DNA of 64,000 bases from a virus, in IMG/VR virus record IMGVR_UViG_3300027418_000009, positions 1 to 64,000 of that record; one strand, given 5' to 3'. The position numbers and the translations under genes are program-made. Shown in pieces: positions 37,238 to 43,884 of this stretch. Numbering within the stretch: position 1 is the stretch's first letter; the number at the start of each line of letters is the position of its first letter. The notes under the pieces are model-generated. The model saw only the letters and a list, made by a program, of their open reading frames with translations, ran no database searches and had not been told where the DNA came from.

Positions 37238-37660
37238 TTATAGATACTGAGCGATTGCGTTGTAGGTTGATGTGGAAACTGTTTCCTCATCTGTCATCTT
37301 TAGCAAGCGAATTGCGTTTGTGATTTCTTTCTTTGACTCGCGGTAAGTGCTGGAGTGAATAACCTCAAAATCCTTTTCAGGTTCTGCTGGGAACTCTCCC
37401 TCTTTTGTCTTGATGTCAAAATCAACATTTAGCGTATCTGACCAAGAACGATAGTTGGTGCGTAGGTTTTCAGCCTTTGAGAAATGAGCCATAGCCCACT
37501 TTCCAATTTCTACTTTCCAAGCCTCATAAGCAAGGGTGAAGTTTGCTTCTTTTGCTGATTGTGTTGCGTAGTCTGCTTCTAGGGTAGCAAGTGCTTCCTC
37601 TAGTCCTGCGATTACTCGTACTGTTGGGATTTTTACATTTATTGCTTTTGTTCTAGCCAT
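37238..37660 (-). CDS. hypothetical protein, 140 aa
   Basis: Helical with a central coiled coil (GLEEALATLEADYATQSAKEANF) and a helical end (KKEITNAIRLLKMT). Possibly a structural or single-strand-DNA accessory; family not recognised. Monocistronic under P5. Confidence 0.65.
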   Translation of the reverse strand: MARTKAINVKIPTVRVIAGLEEALATLEADYATQSAKEANFTLAYEAWKVEIGKWAMAHFSKAENLRTNYRSWSDTLNVDFDIKTKEGEFPAEPEKDFEVIHSSTYRESKKEITNAIRLLKMTDEETVSTSTYNAIAQYL

Positions 37661-37696
37661 TGGGTTTTCTCTTTTCTTTGTTGTGGGTTAGTTTCT

Positions 37697-37720
37697 ATTA
37701 TAGCGTGGGGGTCTGACATT
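37697..37720 (-). promoter_or_regulatory. TGTCAG-class promoter P5
   Basis: Minus strand: AAATGTCAG (TGTCAG 37713-37718), 10 nt, TATAAT (37697-37702). No good -35. Confidence 0.72.
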
Positions 37721-37729
37721 TTACTGAAG

Positions 37730-37752
37730 TGAGCCTTTTTGTATCTTGCTCA
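37730..37752. terminator. TGAGCA-family hairpin 4
   Basis: TGAGCC (37730-37735) with TGCTCA (37747-37752), one mismatch; TTTTT in the loop. Confidence 0.4.
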
Positions 37753-37808
37753 GGATAGGTCACGCCACTTATTTATAGTGGCTGTACGCTAGCCACTTAG
37801 TAGTTAGA

Positions 37809-37973
37809 CTACTTTGCTGTCCAAGTTGTATAACGGGCTGAACCATTTACATCTAACTTCACACGCACATTTCCATTTGCTTGTGGAGTGATTTCTTGGA
37901 TTGTTCCTGTGACCTTTGACTTCTGAGTTGTGTAGAGGTCGCCTACCTTGTATGTGTTTGTTGCTACTGACAT
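37809..37973 (-). CDS. small beta-rich protein, 54 aa
   Basis: SVATNTYKVGDLYTTQKSKVTGTIQEITPQ, GNVRVKLDVNGSARYTTW: a small SH3-like or OB-like beta fold. RNA- or DNA-binding is conceivable. Monocistronic. Confidence 0.65.
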   Translation of the reverse strand: MSVATNTYKVGDLYTTQKSKVTGTIQEITPQANGNVRVKLDVNGSARYTTWTAK

Positions 37974-38019
37974 TGTGTTTCTCTTTTCTATTAGTTGGGC
38001 TGGATTGCCTTATGTATTA

Positions 38020-38048
38020 AGTATAGCAAAAAATCTAAGAAATAACAA
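38020..38048 (-). promoter_or_regulatory. promoter without TGTCAG motif
   Basis: Minus strand: TTGTTA (38043-38048), 17 nt, TATACT (38020-38025). It lacks the spacer motif shared by its neighbours. Confidence 0.6.
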
Positions 38049-38088
38049 ATCCATTTCCAAATAATCTCAAAATGTGAGACATTTTCTA

Positions 38089-38104
38089 TGTGATTTGCGT
38101 CACT
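38089..38104. promoter_or_regulatory. CRP-like palindrome 3
   Basis: TGTGA-TTTGCG-TCACT, nine of ten half-site bases, about 83 bp upstream of the predicted start of the 37973 gene. Confidence 0.6.
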
Positions 38105-38257
38105 AGGTTTCCTGCGTATAATACAATTTTAGCAGAAAAATCTCAAAAATACAAATTTTGGGGAATAATGTTAGTGTGTTCTTAAACACATTTTAGGCTG
38201 AGCGTGGCGGATTTGACAAATCAAAGATTTTGCGCCGATGATTTTTTTGCAGGGGAT

Positions 38258-38329
38258 CTAGGTCCCACTTGCCCCTAGTATATTTGCAAGCAACATCAGT
38301 GCTAGCAACACGTACAAAAAAGTTTCCAT
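38258..38329 (-). CDS. membrane micropeptide, 23 aa
   Basis: The ATG overlaps the upstream stop (TAATG). METFLYVLLALMLLANILGA is one hydrophobic helix. An alternative 60-aa frame (38193-38375) covers the same bases but runs through a repeated intergenic element. Confidence 0.38.
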   Translation of the reverse strand: METFLYVLLALMLLANILGASGT

Positions 38330-39063
38330 TACTTTTTAGTTGCGCTAAACACGATGTCTGCTTTATTGTAAACACAGAGTGAGCAAGATACGCATGCGGA
38401 CCCAGCAGTGCTAATTAGTGGAATGGCCTTTAAGTTTTCAGGACACTTAGCACCAGGCTTACCTATCATTTCTTTCATGTCTGCCTGCCCAATAGCAAAA
38501 TTCTTAGCAAGGTATGCTAGGCGAACACCAGAATTAATTTTAAGGTCAACACCAATTTTTACATTCTCACTATCAGTGCTAAAGTAAAGAGACAGGTTAT
38601 CAATATCCTTAAGCATGAGGGCAGCAGACTTCACACGAGTGTACACCCAAAATTGAATGTCAAGGTTATTAAGGATGATAGTCTTCCATGCCTCAGTGTA
38701 AGTATCATTAAAGAAATCTCCGTCCCAGTGGATACGAAATAGCATAGGGGCGTCTTTCTTGATACAGTCTGCCTTGAAATCATTAATCATATCAGTTAGC
38801 AATGCTTCCATAGTTAATTGATCTGCGTCTTTAAGTAAATCCCAATTGTGTAGTAGGTTAGCCTTTACACCCTTGAAGAGTTTTTCCAGTTTTCCTGCGT
38901 AGCATATGCTTTCACAAACACTAGTGGCACCAGGACACGAGAAAGCCTTTCCAGCAGGGAGACCAAAAGTATTTGCGATTGCTGCTTGTTTTCCATTTTT
39001 CGTGACAAGGTTAGCCACCTTTCTATCATTAGAGCGTTTTAGTTTAAGTGTATTAGTAGTCAA
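38329..39063 (-). CDS. GP88-family phage protein, 244 aa
   Basis: KAFSCPGATSVCESICYAGKLEKLFKG, FRIHWDGDFFNDTYTEAWK and CVSCSLCVYNK are hallmarks of the Gene Product 88 family. Three Cys groups suggest an Fe-S or zinc centre; the C-x3-C-x2-C layout recalls radical-SAM-like proteins. TTG start, overlapping the upstream gene by 11 nt. Function unknown. Confidence 0.8.
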   Translation of the reverse strand: MTTNTLKLKRSNDRKVANLVTKNGKQAAIANTFGLPAGKAFSCPGATSVCESICYAGKLEKLFKGVKANLLHNWDLLKDADQLTMEALLTDMINDFKADCIKKDAPMLFRIHWDGDFFNDTYTEAWKTIILNNLDIQFWVYTRVKSAALMLKDIDNLSLYFSTDSENVKIGVDLKINSGVRLAYLAKNFAIGQADMKEMIGKPGAKCPENLKAIPLISTAGSACVSCSLCVYNKADIVFSATKK

Positions 39064-39232
39064 GGGAGAGACTCATTTCTAGTGCCATGTCTTCATTCGT
39101 TACTGAGTCTGCTAATTCATTTGTCCAGCAATAATCACAGATAGGCATGAATTCATCAACCGCATTTTCTTTACATTTAGGGCAGGTTGTTGCGTAGTAT
39201 TCATCTAGCAGTTCATCATTTTCGTAGGTCAT
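39053..39232 (-). CDS. zinc-binding protein, 59 aa
   Basis: CPKCKENAVDEFMPICDYCW forms a two-knuckle zinc ribbon within acidic flanks. First gene of a two- or three-gene unit under P7. AAGGAG before the ATG. Confidence 0.65.
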   Translation of the reverse strand: MTYENDELLDEYYATTCPKCKENAVDEFMPICDYCWTNELADSVTNEDMALEMSLSLDY

Positions 39233-39235
39233 GGG

Positions 39236-39379
39236 CTATTCTCCTTGTTGTTTCTTTAATTGTAGCAGTTCGGACTGACATTTCCTACGATTGTAGGCTT
39301 TCTTTGAAGGCACGGCAGAGGCAGCATTAGAACGCCTTAGTTCCATAAGTCTGCGTAATTCCTCATTTGTTTTCTTCAT
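39236..39379 (-). CDS. basic protein, 47 aa
   Basis: MKKTNEELRRLMELRRSNAA, then a Lys/Arg-rich end. Its last 15 codons overlap promoter P7 and the next ribosome-binding site, so the C-terminus is uncertain. Leaderless. Confidence 0.5.
   Translation of the reverse strand: MKKTNEELRRLMELRRSNAASAVPSKKAYNRRKCQSELLQLKKQQGE
39259..39280 (-). promoter_or_regulatory. TGTCAG-class promoter P7
   Basis: Minus strand: AAATGTCAG (TGTCAG 39275-39280), 10 nt, TACAAT (39259-39264) with extended TGC. Inside the end of the 39236 frame. Confidence 0.7.
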
Positions 39380-39385
39380 ATAGCA

Positions 39386-39415
39386 ATACTAACACACATC
39401 TGATAAAAATGTCAA
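39386..39415 (-). promoter_or_regulatory. sigma-70-type promoter, leaderless
   Basis: Minus strand: TTGACA (39410-39415), 18 nt, TAGTAT (39386-39391), 6 nt, ATG 39379. No TGTCAG at the N10 position. Confidence 0.65.
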
Positions 39416-39425
39416 ATCCAGATCG

Positions 39426-39441
39426 TGTGATAAAAATCACA
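39426..39441. promoter_or_regulatory. CRP-like palindrome 4
   Basis: TGTGA-TAAAAA-TCACA, perfect half-sites, 10 bp upstream of the -35 of the 39386 promoter. Confidence 0.8.
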
Positions 39442-39527
39442 AAAAATTTTTCCCGCCCAGGATTGGGGGAAATAAAAATTGCCTTCTTAAAGATATTTTA
39501 TAAGGGTTACCAGTGAGTAGGTCAAGG

Positions 39528-39547
39528 TTATCCACAGGTTATACACA
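39528..39547 (+). promoter_or_regulatory. two DnaA boxes
   Basis: TTATCCACA (39528-39536) and TTATACACA (39539-39547), start-to-start 11 bp. Confidence 0.65.
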
Positions 39548-39562
39548 GACACACCCGAACGC

Positions 39563-39605
39563 GCCGATGAAAAAATTGCAGTTTTTATTCTGCAATCTTT
39601 TTTTT
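39563..39605. terminator. TTGCAG/CTGCAA terminator
   Basis: TTGCAG (39576-39581) with CTGCAA (39590-39595); T-runs on both strands. Next to a GCCGATGA copy. Confidence 0.75.
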
Positions 39606-39607
39606 AT

Positions 39608-39697
39608 TTATTCTTTTTCGATTTCATCTAACAATTCCCAAAGTATTGGTTCTAGTTCTTTAGAAACTAAATCTAATTTTTCTTGTAGTGTTTTCAT
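39608..39697 (-). CDS. acidic micropeptide, 29 aa
   Basis: MKTLQEKLDLVSKELEPILW, then ELLDEIEKE: one amphipathic helix. TAATG-coupled to the upstream gene and followed by a terminator. Confidence 0.5.
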   Translation of the reverse strand: MKTLQEKLDLVSKELEPILWELLDEIEKE

Positions 39698-39891
39698 TAC
39701 TGAACCAACCCTTCGAACCATTGAGAAAATCCACCTGTAAAGAATACCTCTTCACCTTGCGAATTAGTGAGTGTTGCGATTACTGATTCAGTTTCATCAT
39801 TAACCTCAAGAATCTCTTTTACAAGATAATTTTGGTTATTGGAGATAAACAGTTTTCCAACAGTGATTTTATTGATTATTGATAGTGACAT
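39697..39891 (-). CDS. hypothetical beta-rich protein, 64 aa
   Basis: KLFISNNQNYLVKEILEVND, SVIATLTNSQGEEVFFTG: a small beta barrel is likely. TAATG-coupled at both ends. Confidence 0.6.
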   Translation of the reverse strand: MSLSIINKITVGKLFISNNQNYLVKEILEVNDETESVIATLTNSQGEEVFFTGGFSQWFEGLVQ

Positions 39892-40037
39892 TAGTTTTCT
39901 ACTTTCTTTAGTTCATGATTATTATTAAGGGGGCGATTGTTATTAGAGAACATGGACTCTATAACCGCTTTATCTTTTATTGATTGAGCAATTCTTTTTT
40001 CTTGTTGCTCTTTAAGAATTCTATCAAAGGTACTCAT
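39891..40037 (-). CDS. hypothetical charged helical protein, 48 aa
   Basis: MSTFDRILKEQQEKRIAQSI, then an Asn-rich tail. Coupled by TAATG to both neighbours. Confidence 0.55.
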   Translation of the reverse strand: MSTFDRILKEQQEKRIAQSIKDKAVIESMFSNNNRPLNNNHELKKVEN

Positions 40038-40144
40038 TAGTCAAAGTATCCAAATTCTCCTATGCAAGAACCACAGATACCTGAGAATTCTTGCTCATGC
40101 TTTTCGCAATAAGCGACTTTCTTTTTTTCATTAGTGTTAGTCAT
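40037..40144 (-). CDS. zinc micropeptide, 35 aa
   Basis: YCEKHEQEFSGICGSCIGEF: C-x2-H...C-x2-C zinc site. First gene under P8; AAAGG before the ATG. Confidence 0.58.
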   Translation of the reverse strand: MTNTNEKKKVAYCEKHEQEFSGICGSCIGEFGYFD

Positions 40145-40193
40145 TTTTGACCTAACCTTTCTTAGTGAGAGTTTCTCACTTTCTTACTCTGTA

Positions 40194-40223
40194 AGTGTAG
40201 CACGAAAGGCTGACATTTATCAA
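40194..40223 (-). promoter_or_regulatory. TGTCAG-class promoter P8
   Basis: Minus strand: TTGATA (40218-40223), TGTCAG (40210-40215), 10 nt, TACACT (40194-40199) with extended TGC. Confidence 0.75.
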
Positions 40224-40264
40224 GTTACTAGGCAGTAATTCCACATAGTAAGACGCTCAAGGCG

Positions 40265-40280
40265 TGTGATAGTAGTCACA
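40265..40280. promoter_or_regulatory. CRP-like palindrome 5
   Basis: TGTGA-TAGTAG-TCACA, perfect half-sites; centre about 85 bp upstream of the predicted P8 start. Confidence 0.8.
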
Positions 40281-40284
40281 AGAG

Positions 40285-40319
40285 TTATCCACAAGAGTTA
40301 TCCACAACAGTTATCCACA
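40285..40319 (+). promoter_or_regulatory. three tandem DnaA boxes
   Basis: Exact TTATCCACA at 40285, 40298 and 40311, each exactly 13 bp apart, directly after CRP-like palindrome 5. Confidence 0.78.
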
Positions 40320-40320
40320 G

Positions 40321-40350
40321 GCGCCGATGAAAATTTGTCGGCATTTTTTT
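40321..40350. terminator. GCCGAT/GTCGGC inverted repeat
   Basis: GCCGAT (40323-40328) pairs with GTCGGC (40337-40342), followed on the plus strand by a T-run. It lies at the end of the next leftward operon and may block opposing transcription. Confidence 0.55.
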
Positions 40351-40592
40351 TACTCACCTTCTTCAATAAAAACATAAAACGGAATTGTTGCGTTGTAAAT
40401 AAATTTAGTAAATTCTTTTTCACCAAATTCATTTTGTGTTTCTACTTCATAGTTATCGCCTGTACCATCAGTAGAAATAGAAATGACTTCAACAATATCA
40501 TTTTCAATTCTGATTAAATCACCAACCATTAACTGATCTGGTGTTAAGTTATCTGCGTGAGTTAATTCCATAGCAATCATTGTATCAGACAT
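40350..40592 (-). CDS. hypothetical protein, 80 aa
   Basis: ATG 40592 preferred; a frame from 40610 would overlap the upstream gene. TPDQLMVGDLIRIENDIVEVISISTDGT suggests a small Hint-like or SH3-like beta barrel. Function unknown. Confidence 0.62.
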   Translation of the reverse strand: MSDTMIAMELTHADNLTPDQLMVGDLIRIENDIVEVISISTDGTGDNYEVETQNEFGEKEFTKFIYNATIPFYVFIEEGE

Positions 40593-40593
40593 T

Positions 40594-40887
40594 TTATTCC
40601 TCATCTTCATCTAGTGGGTCAATAAACCAAGATAGGTGGTGCTGTTCAATTATAGCCCACGCAGGTGCTTGCTTGCTACCTTTATAGGTTATCTGAAAGT
40701 CACCAACCATAGGCATGTCAATTAAGCGGTTATAGTCCTCATCATAGGCTGCGTCAATAGCCTCAATACAAGGGGCAACCATTTCTGAGGGTACGGGTGG
40801 ATAGTGATTACCTTTCAAGTGATAAAGTAATTGTGTTTCAAGGTCTAGTACCTCATCTTTTATTCCTAGTGCTGTTACTGATCCCAT
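40594..40887 (-). CDS. hypothetical protein, 97 aa
   Basis: A helical start, then HYPPVPSEMVAPCIEAIDAAY and ITYKGSKQAPAWAIIEQHHL. No family recognised. Acidic end (DPLDEDEE). Confidence 0.62.
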   Translation of the reverse strand: MGSVTALGIKDEVLDLETQLLYHLKGNHYPPVPSEMVAPCIEAIDAAYDEDYNRLIDMPMVGDFQITYKGSKQAPAWAIIEQHHLSWFIDPLDEDEE

Positions 40888-40890
40888 TAT

Positions 40891-41055
40891 TTATACCTCT
40901 ACGCTTTCGTTGTTGTTAGTTAATTGCTTTATGTCCGCAACATAGACATTATCTTTATCTATTCCATACTTTAATTGGAATTGAAAGACATCTATGGCTT
41001 CATCATAGTTTTCTGCTTGGACATCTATGTAGGTTAGAAATTCAAAAGTTTCCAT
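40891..41055 (-). CDS. hypothetical small beta-alpha protein, 54 aa
   Basis: FEFLTYIDVQAENYDEAIDVFQ: looks like a small RHS/DUF-type beta-alpha domain common in phage early genes. Coupled to the upstream gene by a one-base overlap. Confidence 0.58.
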   Translation of the reverse strand: METFEFLTYIDVQAENYDEAIDVFQFQLKYGIDKDNVYVADIKQLTNNNESVEV

Positions 41056-41276
41056 TATTTTGATACCACCATTCCTGTTGTGTAAAAAGTTTTTGTGTGT
41101 AACTTACCTGAAGGTTCAGATAAATTAACTACCCTGTATTCTTTAGCATCTCCATAGTCAATAAAACTATTAAAGACATTTACTGCGTCAAGGGCATTAG
41201 AATAGCGTCCAACCCAAAGTGTATTGGTGTCACTATCATTGGTGCTAGTTACTGAGTATAGGTATTCATTATTCAT
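41055..41276 (-). CDS. hypothetical beta-rich protein, 73 aa
   Basis: EYLYSVTSTNDSDTNTLWVG, ALDAVNVFNSFIDYGDAKEYRVVN. Similar in layout to the downstream 54-aa gene. Overlaps the upstream stop by one base. Confidence 0.6.
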   Translation of the reverse strand: MNNEYLYSVTSTNDSDTNTLWVGRYSNALDAVNVFNSFIDYGDAKEYRVVNLSEPSGKLHTKTFYTTGMVVSK

Positions 41277-41419
41277 TAGTTATTCTCCTTAGTGATAAAT
41301 AATTGGTGTGGATTACAATCGCAAGACTCTGTATCAAAGTCCTCACCCTGTGCCCAAAATTGCCAACCTTGCCCATAGCATTTTTCGCAATTTTCTATTT
41401 CTGTGTATAGTGTTTTCAT
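41276..41419 (-). CDS. zinc micropeptide, 47 aa
   Basis: CEKCYGQGWQFW, then CDCNPHQ, like half of a DnaJ-type CxxCxGxG zinc domain. Function unknown. Confidence 0.6.
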   Translation of the reverse strand: MKTLYTEIENCEKCYGQGWQFWAQGEDFDTESCDCNPHQLFITKENN

Positions 41420-41429
41420 TACTCCCATT

Positions 41430-41633
41430 TTAATTTTCTACCTTTACTGCTACTGTACGGCATACGACTTTTCCAAAATTATTAGGGCGTACTTCCACTA
41501 GATAACTTTCGCAACCCTGATACCATACGGCTTTAGGGTGTATCTCTGCTGAGATAATTTCTCCTGTAAGGGTACGGGAGCGGTATTGTGTTCCTACAAG
41601 TAGGTGTTCTATTGTATAGACATTTGCTGACAT
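41430..41633 (-). CDS. hypothetical beta-rich protein, 67 aa
   Basis: First gene under P9, with AAGAAAGAGG before the ATG. TIEHLLVGTQYRSRTLTGEIISAEIHP: a beta barrel. Function unknown. Confidence 0.62.
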   Translation of the reverse strand: MSANVYTIEHLLVGTQYRSRTLTGEIISAEIHPKAVWYQGCESYLVEVRPNNFGKVVCRTVAVKVEN

Positions 41634-41665
41634 TTGCCAACCTCTTTCTTTTTGTTGTTAATTCT

Positions 41666-41687
41666 ATCCTACCATGAGGGTCTGACA
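41666..41687 (-). promoter_or_regulatory. TGTCAG-class promoter P9
   Basis: Minus strand: AAATGTCAGACCC (TGTCAG 41682-41687), 10 nt, TAGGAT (41666-41671). The -10 is weak; no -35. Confidence 0.65.
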
Positions 41688-41811
41688 TTTCTGCTAGACA
41701 CGCCCAAAGTAAATAGACTTTCTTTTTTTACTTACTATGTAAGTCTAGCCTATTAGACATAAATTATCAACCTACTAGCCAGTAAGTCCAAATGGTGAGA
41801 CGCTCAAGCCA

Positions 41812-41827
41812 TGTGATAAATCTCACA
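41812..41827. promoter_or_regulatory. CRP-like palindrome 6
   Basis: TGTGA-TAAATC-TCACA, perfect half-sites, followed by a GTCGAT/ATCGGC repeat. Confidence 0.78.
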
Positions 41828-41849
41828 GCGTGGCAACACGCCCGAACGC

Positions 41850-41912
41850 GTCGATGAAATTTTTATCGGCAAAAAATTGAGCAGTTTTAAATCTTGCTCA
41901 GGATTTTTTATT
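41850..41912. terminator. inverted repeat plus TGAGCA terminator 5
   Basis: GTCGATGAAA...TTTATCGGC (about 41850-41870) is followed by TGAGCA (41878-41883) pairing with TGCTCA (41895-41900) with a T-run. Confidence 0.65.
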
Positions 41913-42065
41913 TTATTTATTAAGTCGTTCAGTTCGCAACGCAACTTGTAATCTGCGAATTTCTTTATGCTGTTCAATATTTTGTTTCCAAAATAAACAC
42001 ATCATAGTTACAGATCCAGCAAGCGCAATTGTAATTGCGATTAGTGTTCCAGTATCTAAAATCAT
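41913..42065 (-). CDS. membrane-anchored micropeptide, 50 aa
   Basis: Residues 5-25 are a membrane helix (TGTLIAITIALAGSVTMMCLF), then a basic helical tail (QHKEIRRLQVALRTERLNK). Resembles small phage membrane adaptor peptides. Confidence 0.58.
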   Translation of the reverse strand: MILDTGTLIAITIALAGSVTMMCLFWKQNIEQHKEIRRLQVALRTERLNK

Positions 42066-42262
42066 TTAGTCATCTCCAATTCTTTATAGCAAGCAATAGC
42101 AAATTTAGTTGAGTCAAATCTTGGGTTATCTGTTTCAAACATTAGAGAAAATTCATCTACTAAGTCAGCAAATAAAATTTCTCCTTGTTCATCAAAAACA
42201 GAAGTAGCAAAATAATTGCTAAGAATTTCAGCAGTAGCAACATAGTCTTTACGGGTCATCAT
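42062..42262 (-). CDS. hypothetical helical protein, 66 aa
   Basis: VATAEILSNYFATSVF, ILFADLVDEFSLMFETDNPRFD, then FAIACYKEL. Overlaps neighbours by 4 and 1 nt. Function unknown. Confidence 0.62.
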   Translation of the reverse strand: MMTRKDYVATAEILSNYFATSVFDEQGEILFADLVDEFSLMFETDNPRFDSTKFAIACYKELEMTK

Positions 42263-42471
42263 TAGTTTGCCACCTTTAGAATTGCGTATGAACCGCGCTC
42301 ATTGATTTCTTTAAGTGCAGGCTCTAAGGCAGGCGCAATTAAATCTTTTAGCATACTTTCAAGTAATTGAATTCGTGTGAATTCATCAAGTGCTAAGACC
42401 TGTTGAGCGATTGGGTGAGTTTCATCAAATTCTGTTACGAATTTTAGATTGTGTTCTATTGAGATTGTCAT
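42262..42471 (-). CDS. hypothetical helical protein, 69 aa
   Basis: EFDETHPIAQQVLALDEFTRIQLLESMLKDL and a closing RGSYAILKVAN strand. Function unknown. Confidence 0.62.
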   Translation of the reverse strand: MTISIEHNLKFVTEFDETHPIAQQVLALDEFTRIQLLESMLKDLIAPALEPALKEINERGSYAILKVAN

Positions 42472-42490
42472 TTATTTTATTTCCTATTCT

Positions 42491-42688
42491 TTAGTTTGAG
42501 TTTGAGGGGATTAGAGTGCCACGCATTGTGCCACTAATTCCAAGAGAGTCACAAGCGACTCTAACGGATACGCCAACAGGTAATTGAGTTGGGTAAGTTG
42601 AGATGAATTGAGCAACCGCACCTTTAGAGGGTAGGCTGATTGTTTTTACAGAACCATTAAAGGTTTCTAGTTTTAGAGTGTAAGTCAT
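42491..42688 (-). CDS. hypothetical beta-rich protein, 65 aa
   Basis: TYTLKLETFNGSVKTISLPSKGAVAQFISTYP then SVRVACDSLGISGTMRG. First gene under P10, with AAAGGAAG before the ATG. Confidence 0.62.
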   Translation of the reverse strand: MTYTLKLETFNGSVKTISLPSKGAVAQFISTYPTQLPVGVSVRVACDSLGISGTMRGTLIPSNSN

Positions 42689-42723
42689 TATTTGACTTCC
42701 TTTCGTTTTTAAGTGATAAGACT

Positions 42724-42745
42724 ATCTTACCATTAGGGGCTGACA
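42724..42745 (-). promoter_or_regulatory. TGTCAG-class promoter P10
   Basis: Minus strand: AAAATGTCAGCCCC (TGTCAG 42740-42745), 10 nt, TAAGAT (42724-42729). No -35. Confidence 0.68.
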
Positions 42746-42755
42746 TTTTGGCTAC

Positions 42756-42806
42756 TTATTTGCTAAGGCTCACTGTGATACTGGTCACATTTATTTGCTT
42801 AGGCTC
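42756..42806 (-). repeat. GAGCCT-AGCAAATAA repeat pair around a CRP-like site
   Basis: Minus strand copies at 42791-42806 and 42756-42771 (GAGCCTNAGCAAATAA) enclose CRP-like palindrome 7. Two plus-strand copies lie at 44978 and 45011. Confidence 0.65.
42774..42789. promoter_or_regulatory. CRP-like palindrome 7
   Basis: TGTGA-TACTGG-TCACA, perfect half-sites; centre about 64 bp upstream of the predicted P10 start. Confidence 0.8.
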
Positions 42807-42909
42807 ATTAGCCAATTTGTCCTTTATTTAATTTTTTTCTATACCTAGAAGTATAGCAGACCAAACCCCAAAAGTCAAATTTAGACACGCACAAATCGGA
42901 CATTTTGAC

Positions 42910-42925
42910 TATGATTTACATCACA
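42910..42925. promoter_or_regulatory. CRP-like palindrome 8 (imperfect)
   Basis: TATGA-TTTACA-TCACA, nine of ten half-site bases, next to a GCCGATGA terminator. Confidence 0.5.
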
Positions 42926-42935
42926 TTTTGCCGAT

Positions 42936-42970
42936 GAAAAAATCGCAGTTTCTACACTGCGACCTTTCTT
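42936..42970 (-). terminator. TCGCAG/CTGCGA terminator
   Basis: TCGCAG (42943-42948) with CTGCGA (42957-42962), followed on the minus strand by TTTTTT; preceded by GCCGATGA. Same design as the 39563 terminator. Confidence 0.72.
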
Positions 42971-42974
42971 TTAT

Positions 42975-43118
42975 TTATTCAACAGGTAAAATTTCAAACA
43001 CATCAAAATTTTCTAATTCGCTTTCACTAAGTTTAGTAAAAATTTTATTTAAATTAAAAACTGCTTGTAGATCTGTATCTGCTTCAGTTACAAAACTGAT
43101 TAAAACATTTCTTTTCAT
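42975..43118 (-). CDS. hypothetical protein, 47 aa
   Basis: NVLISFVTEADTDLQAVFNLNKIFTKL and an acidic end (LENFDVFEILPVE). Last gene of its operon, followed by the terminator at 42936. Confidence 0.55.
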   Translation of the reverse strand: MKRNVLISFVTEADTDLQAVFNLNKIFTKLSESELENFDVFEILPVE

Positions 43119-43283
43119 TTACTTTCCTTTCTTGTATAAGAAATCCCACGCCTTACGGCATAAGATGATTGACTTACAGTTATCACAACAGATAACACCA
43201 TGAGGGTTTAAGTCAAGGTCATAGATGTCTATGCTAGTGCTAACCGCACCGCATACTGATTTAATTGGTACATAGGTACTCAT
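43119..43283 (-). CDS. zinc-binding protein, 54 aa
   Basis: VICCDNCKSIILCRKAWDF gives a CC-x2-C...C cluster after a short beta part. Function unknown. Confidence 0.58.
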   Translation of the reverse strand: MSTYVPIKSVCGAVSTSIDIYDLDLNPHGVICCDNCKSIILCRKAWDFLYKKGK

Positions 43284-43402
43284 TTATTTTCCTCTTTCAT
43301 TTTTTCTTGAATTGCTTTTGATTTCATTAGGGCTTCTAAGCCTTTACCTAATGAGGCAAGGCGTTGAGCCTCTACCATTTGTTTGTATTCATCTAATTTC
43401 AT
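43280..43402 (-). CDS. helical micropeptide, 40 aa
   Basis: KLDEYKQMVEAQRLASLGKGLEALMKSKAI: one amphipathic helix pair. Overlaps both neighbours by 4 nt. Confidence 0.55.
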   Translation of the reverse strand: MKLDEYKQMVEAQRLASLGKGLEALMKSKAIQEKMKEENK

Positions 43403-43521
43403 TTAGAGTAACTACCTTTCTTTATTGCCTCATCTAGCATTTTTGCTAAATCAGGGTGAATTCCTAATGCTGGACTTTCCCAGTAGGTTTCTAATTCTAA
43501 TTTTTCTACAAAATCTTTCAT
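43399..43521 (-). CDS. helical micropeptide, 40 aa
   Basis: KDFVEKLELETYWESPALGIHPDLAKMLDEAIKKG. The ATGA overlap with the next gene supports it. Function unknown. Confidence 0.55.
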   Translation of the reverse strand: MKDFVEKLELETYWESPALGIHPDLAKMLDEAIKKGSYSK

Positions 43522-43526
43522 TAGTA

Positions 43527-43751
43527 TTACTCCCAACTTCTATTAGTAGCGTACACCTTGCGAGTGCTAGGTGTGTAGTTTTCTAACTCTGTTAGAGAAA
43601 CTTCTAGGATAGTACCTTTAAGAGATACTAAGTCTAGGTATTCGTTAGCGTAGACTTCGCTAGGCACTACTAGAGTCGTAGTGCTAAACTCTCTTGATAG
43701 AGGATAGTTAGGGTTAGAGTTATGCTCTACCTTGTAGGTTAGTGAAAACAT
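43527..43751 (-). CDS. hypothetical beta-rich protein, 74 aa
   Basis: FSLTYKVEHNSNPNYPLSREFSTTTLVVPSEVYANEYLDLVSLKGTILEV. First gene under P11, GAAAGGA before the ATG. Function unknown. Confidence 0.62.
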   Translation of the reverse strand: MFSLTYKVEHNSNPNYPLSREFSTTTLVVPSEVYANEYLDLVSLKGTILEVSLTELENYTPSTRKVYATNRSWE

Positions 43752-43804
43752 TTTGTTTTCCTTTCTTTAAGAGATTTACTTATTGTTCAATCTTTATACT
43801 AGTA

Positions 43805-43826
43805 AGTATAGCACGGGGTACTGACA
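43805..43826 (-). promoter_or_regulatory. TGTCAG-class promoter P11
   Basis: Minus strand: AAAATGTCAG (TGTCAG 43821-43826), 10 nt, TATACT (43805-43810) with extended TGC. Confidence 0.76.
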
Positions 43827-43864
43827 TTTTGACCTGTATTTCGGGCGTGTCTGAAAAGTATTTT

Positions 43865-43880
43865 TGTGATAAACCTCACA
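43865..43880. promoter_or_regulatory. CRP-like palindrome 9
   Basis: TGTGA-TAAACC-TCACA, perfect half-sites; centre about 74 bp upstream of the predicted P11 start. Confidence 0.8.
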
Positions 43881-43884
43881 TAAG

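Noticed and set aside
38193-38375. 60-aa leftward frame overlapping the GP88-like gene
   Set aside because: It passes through a GCCGATGA-type intergenic element and overlaps the GP88-like gene by 47 nt; a shorter membrane peptide fits the junction better.
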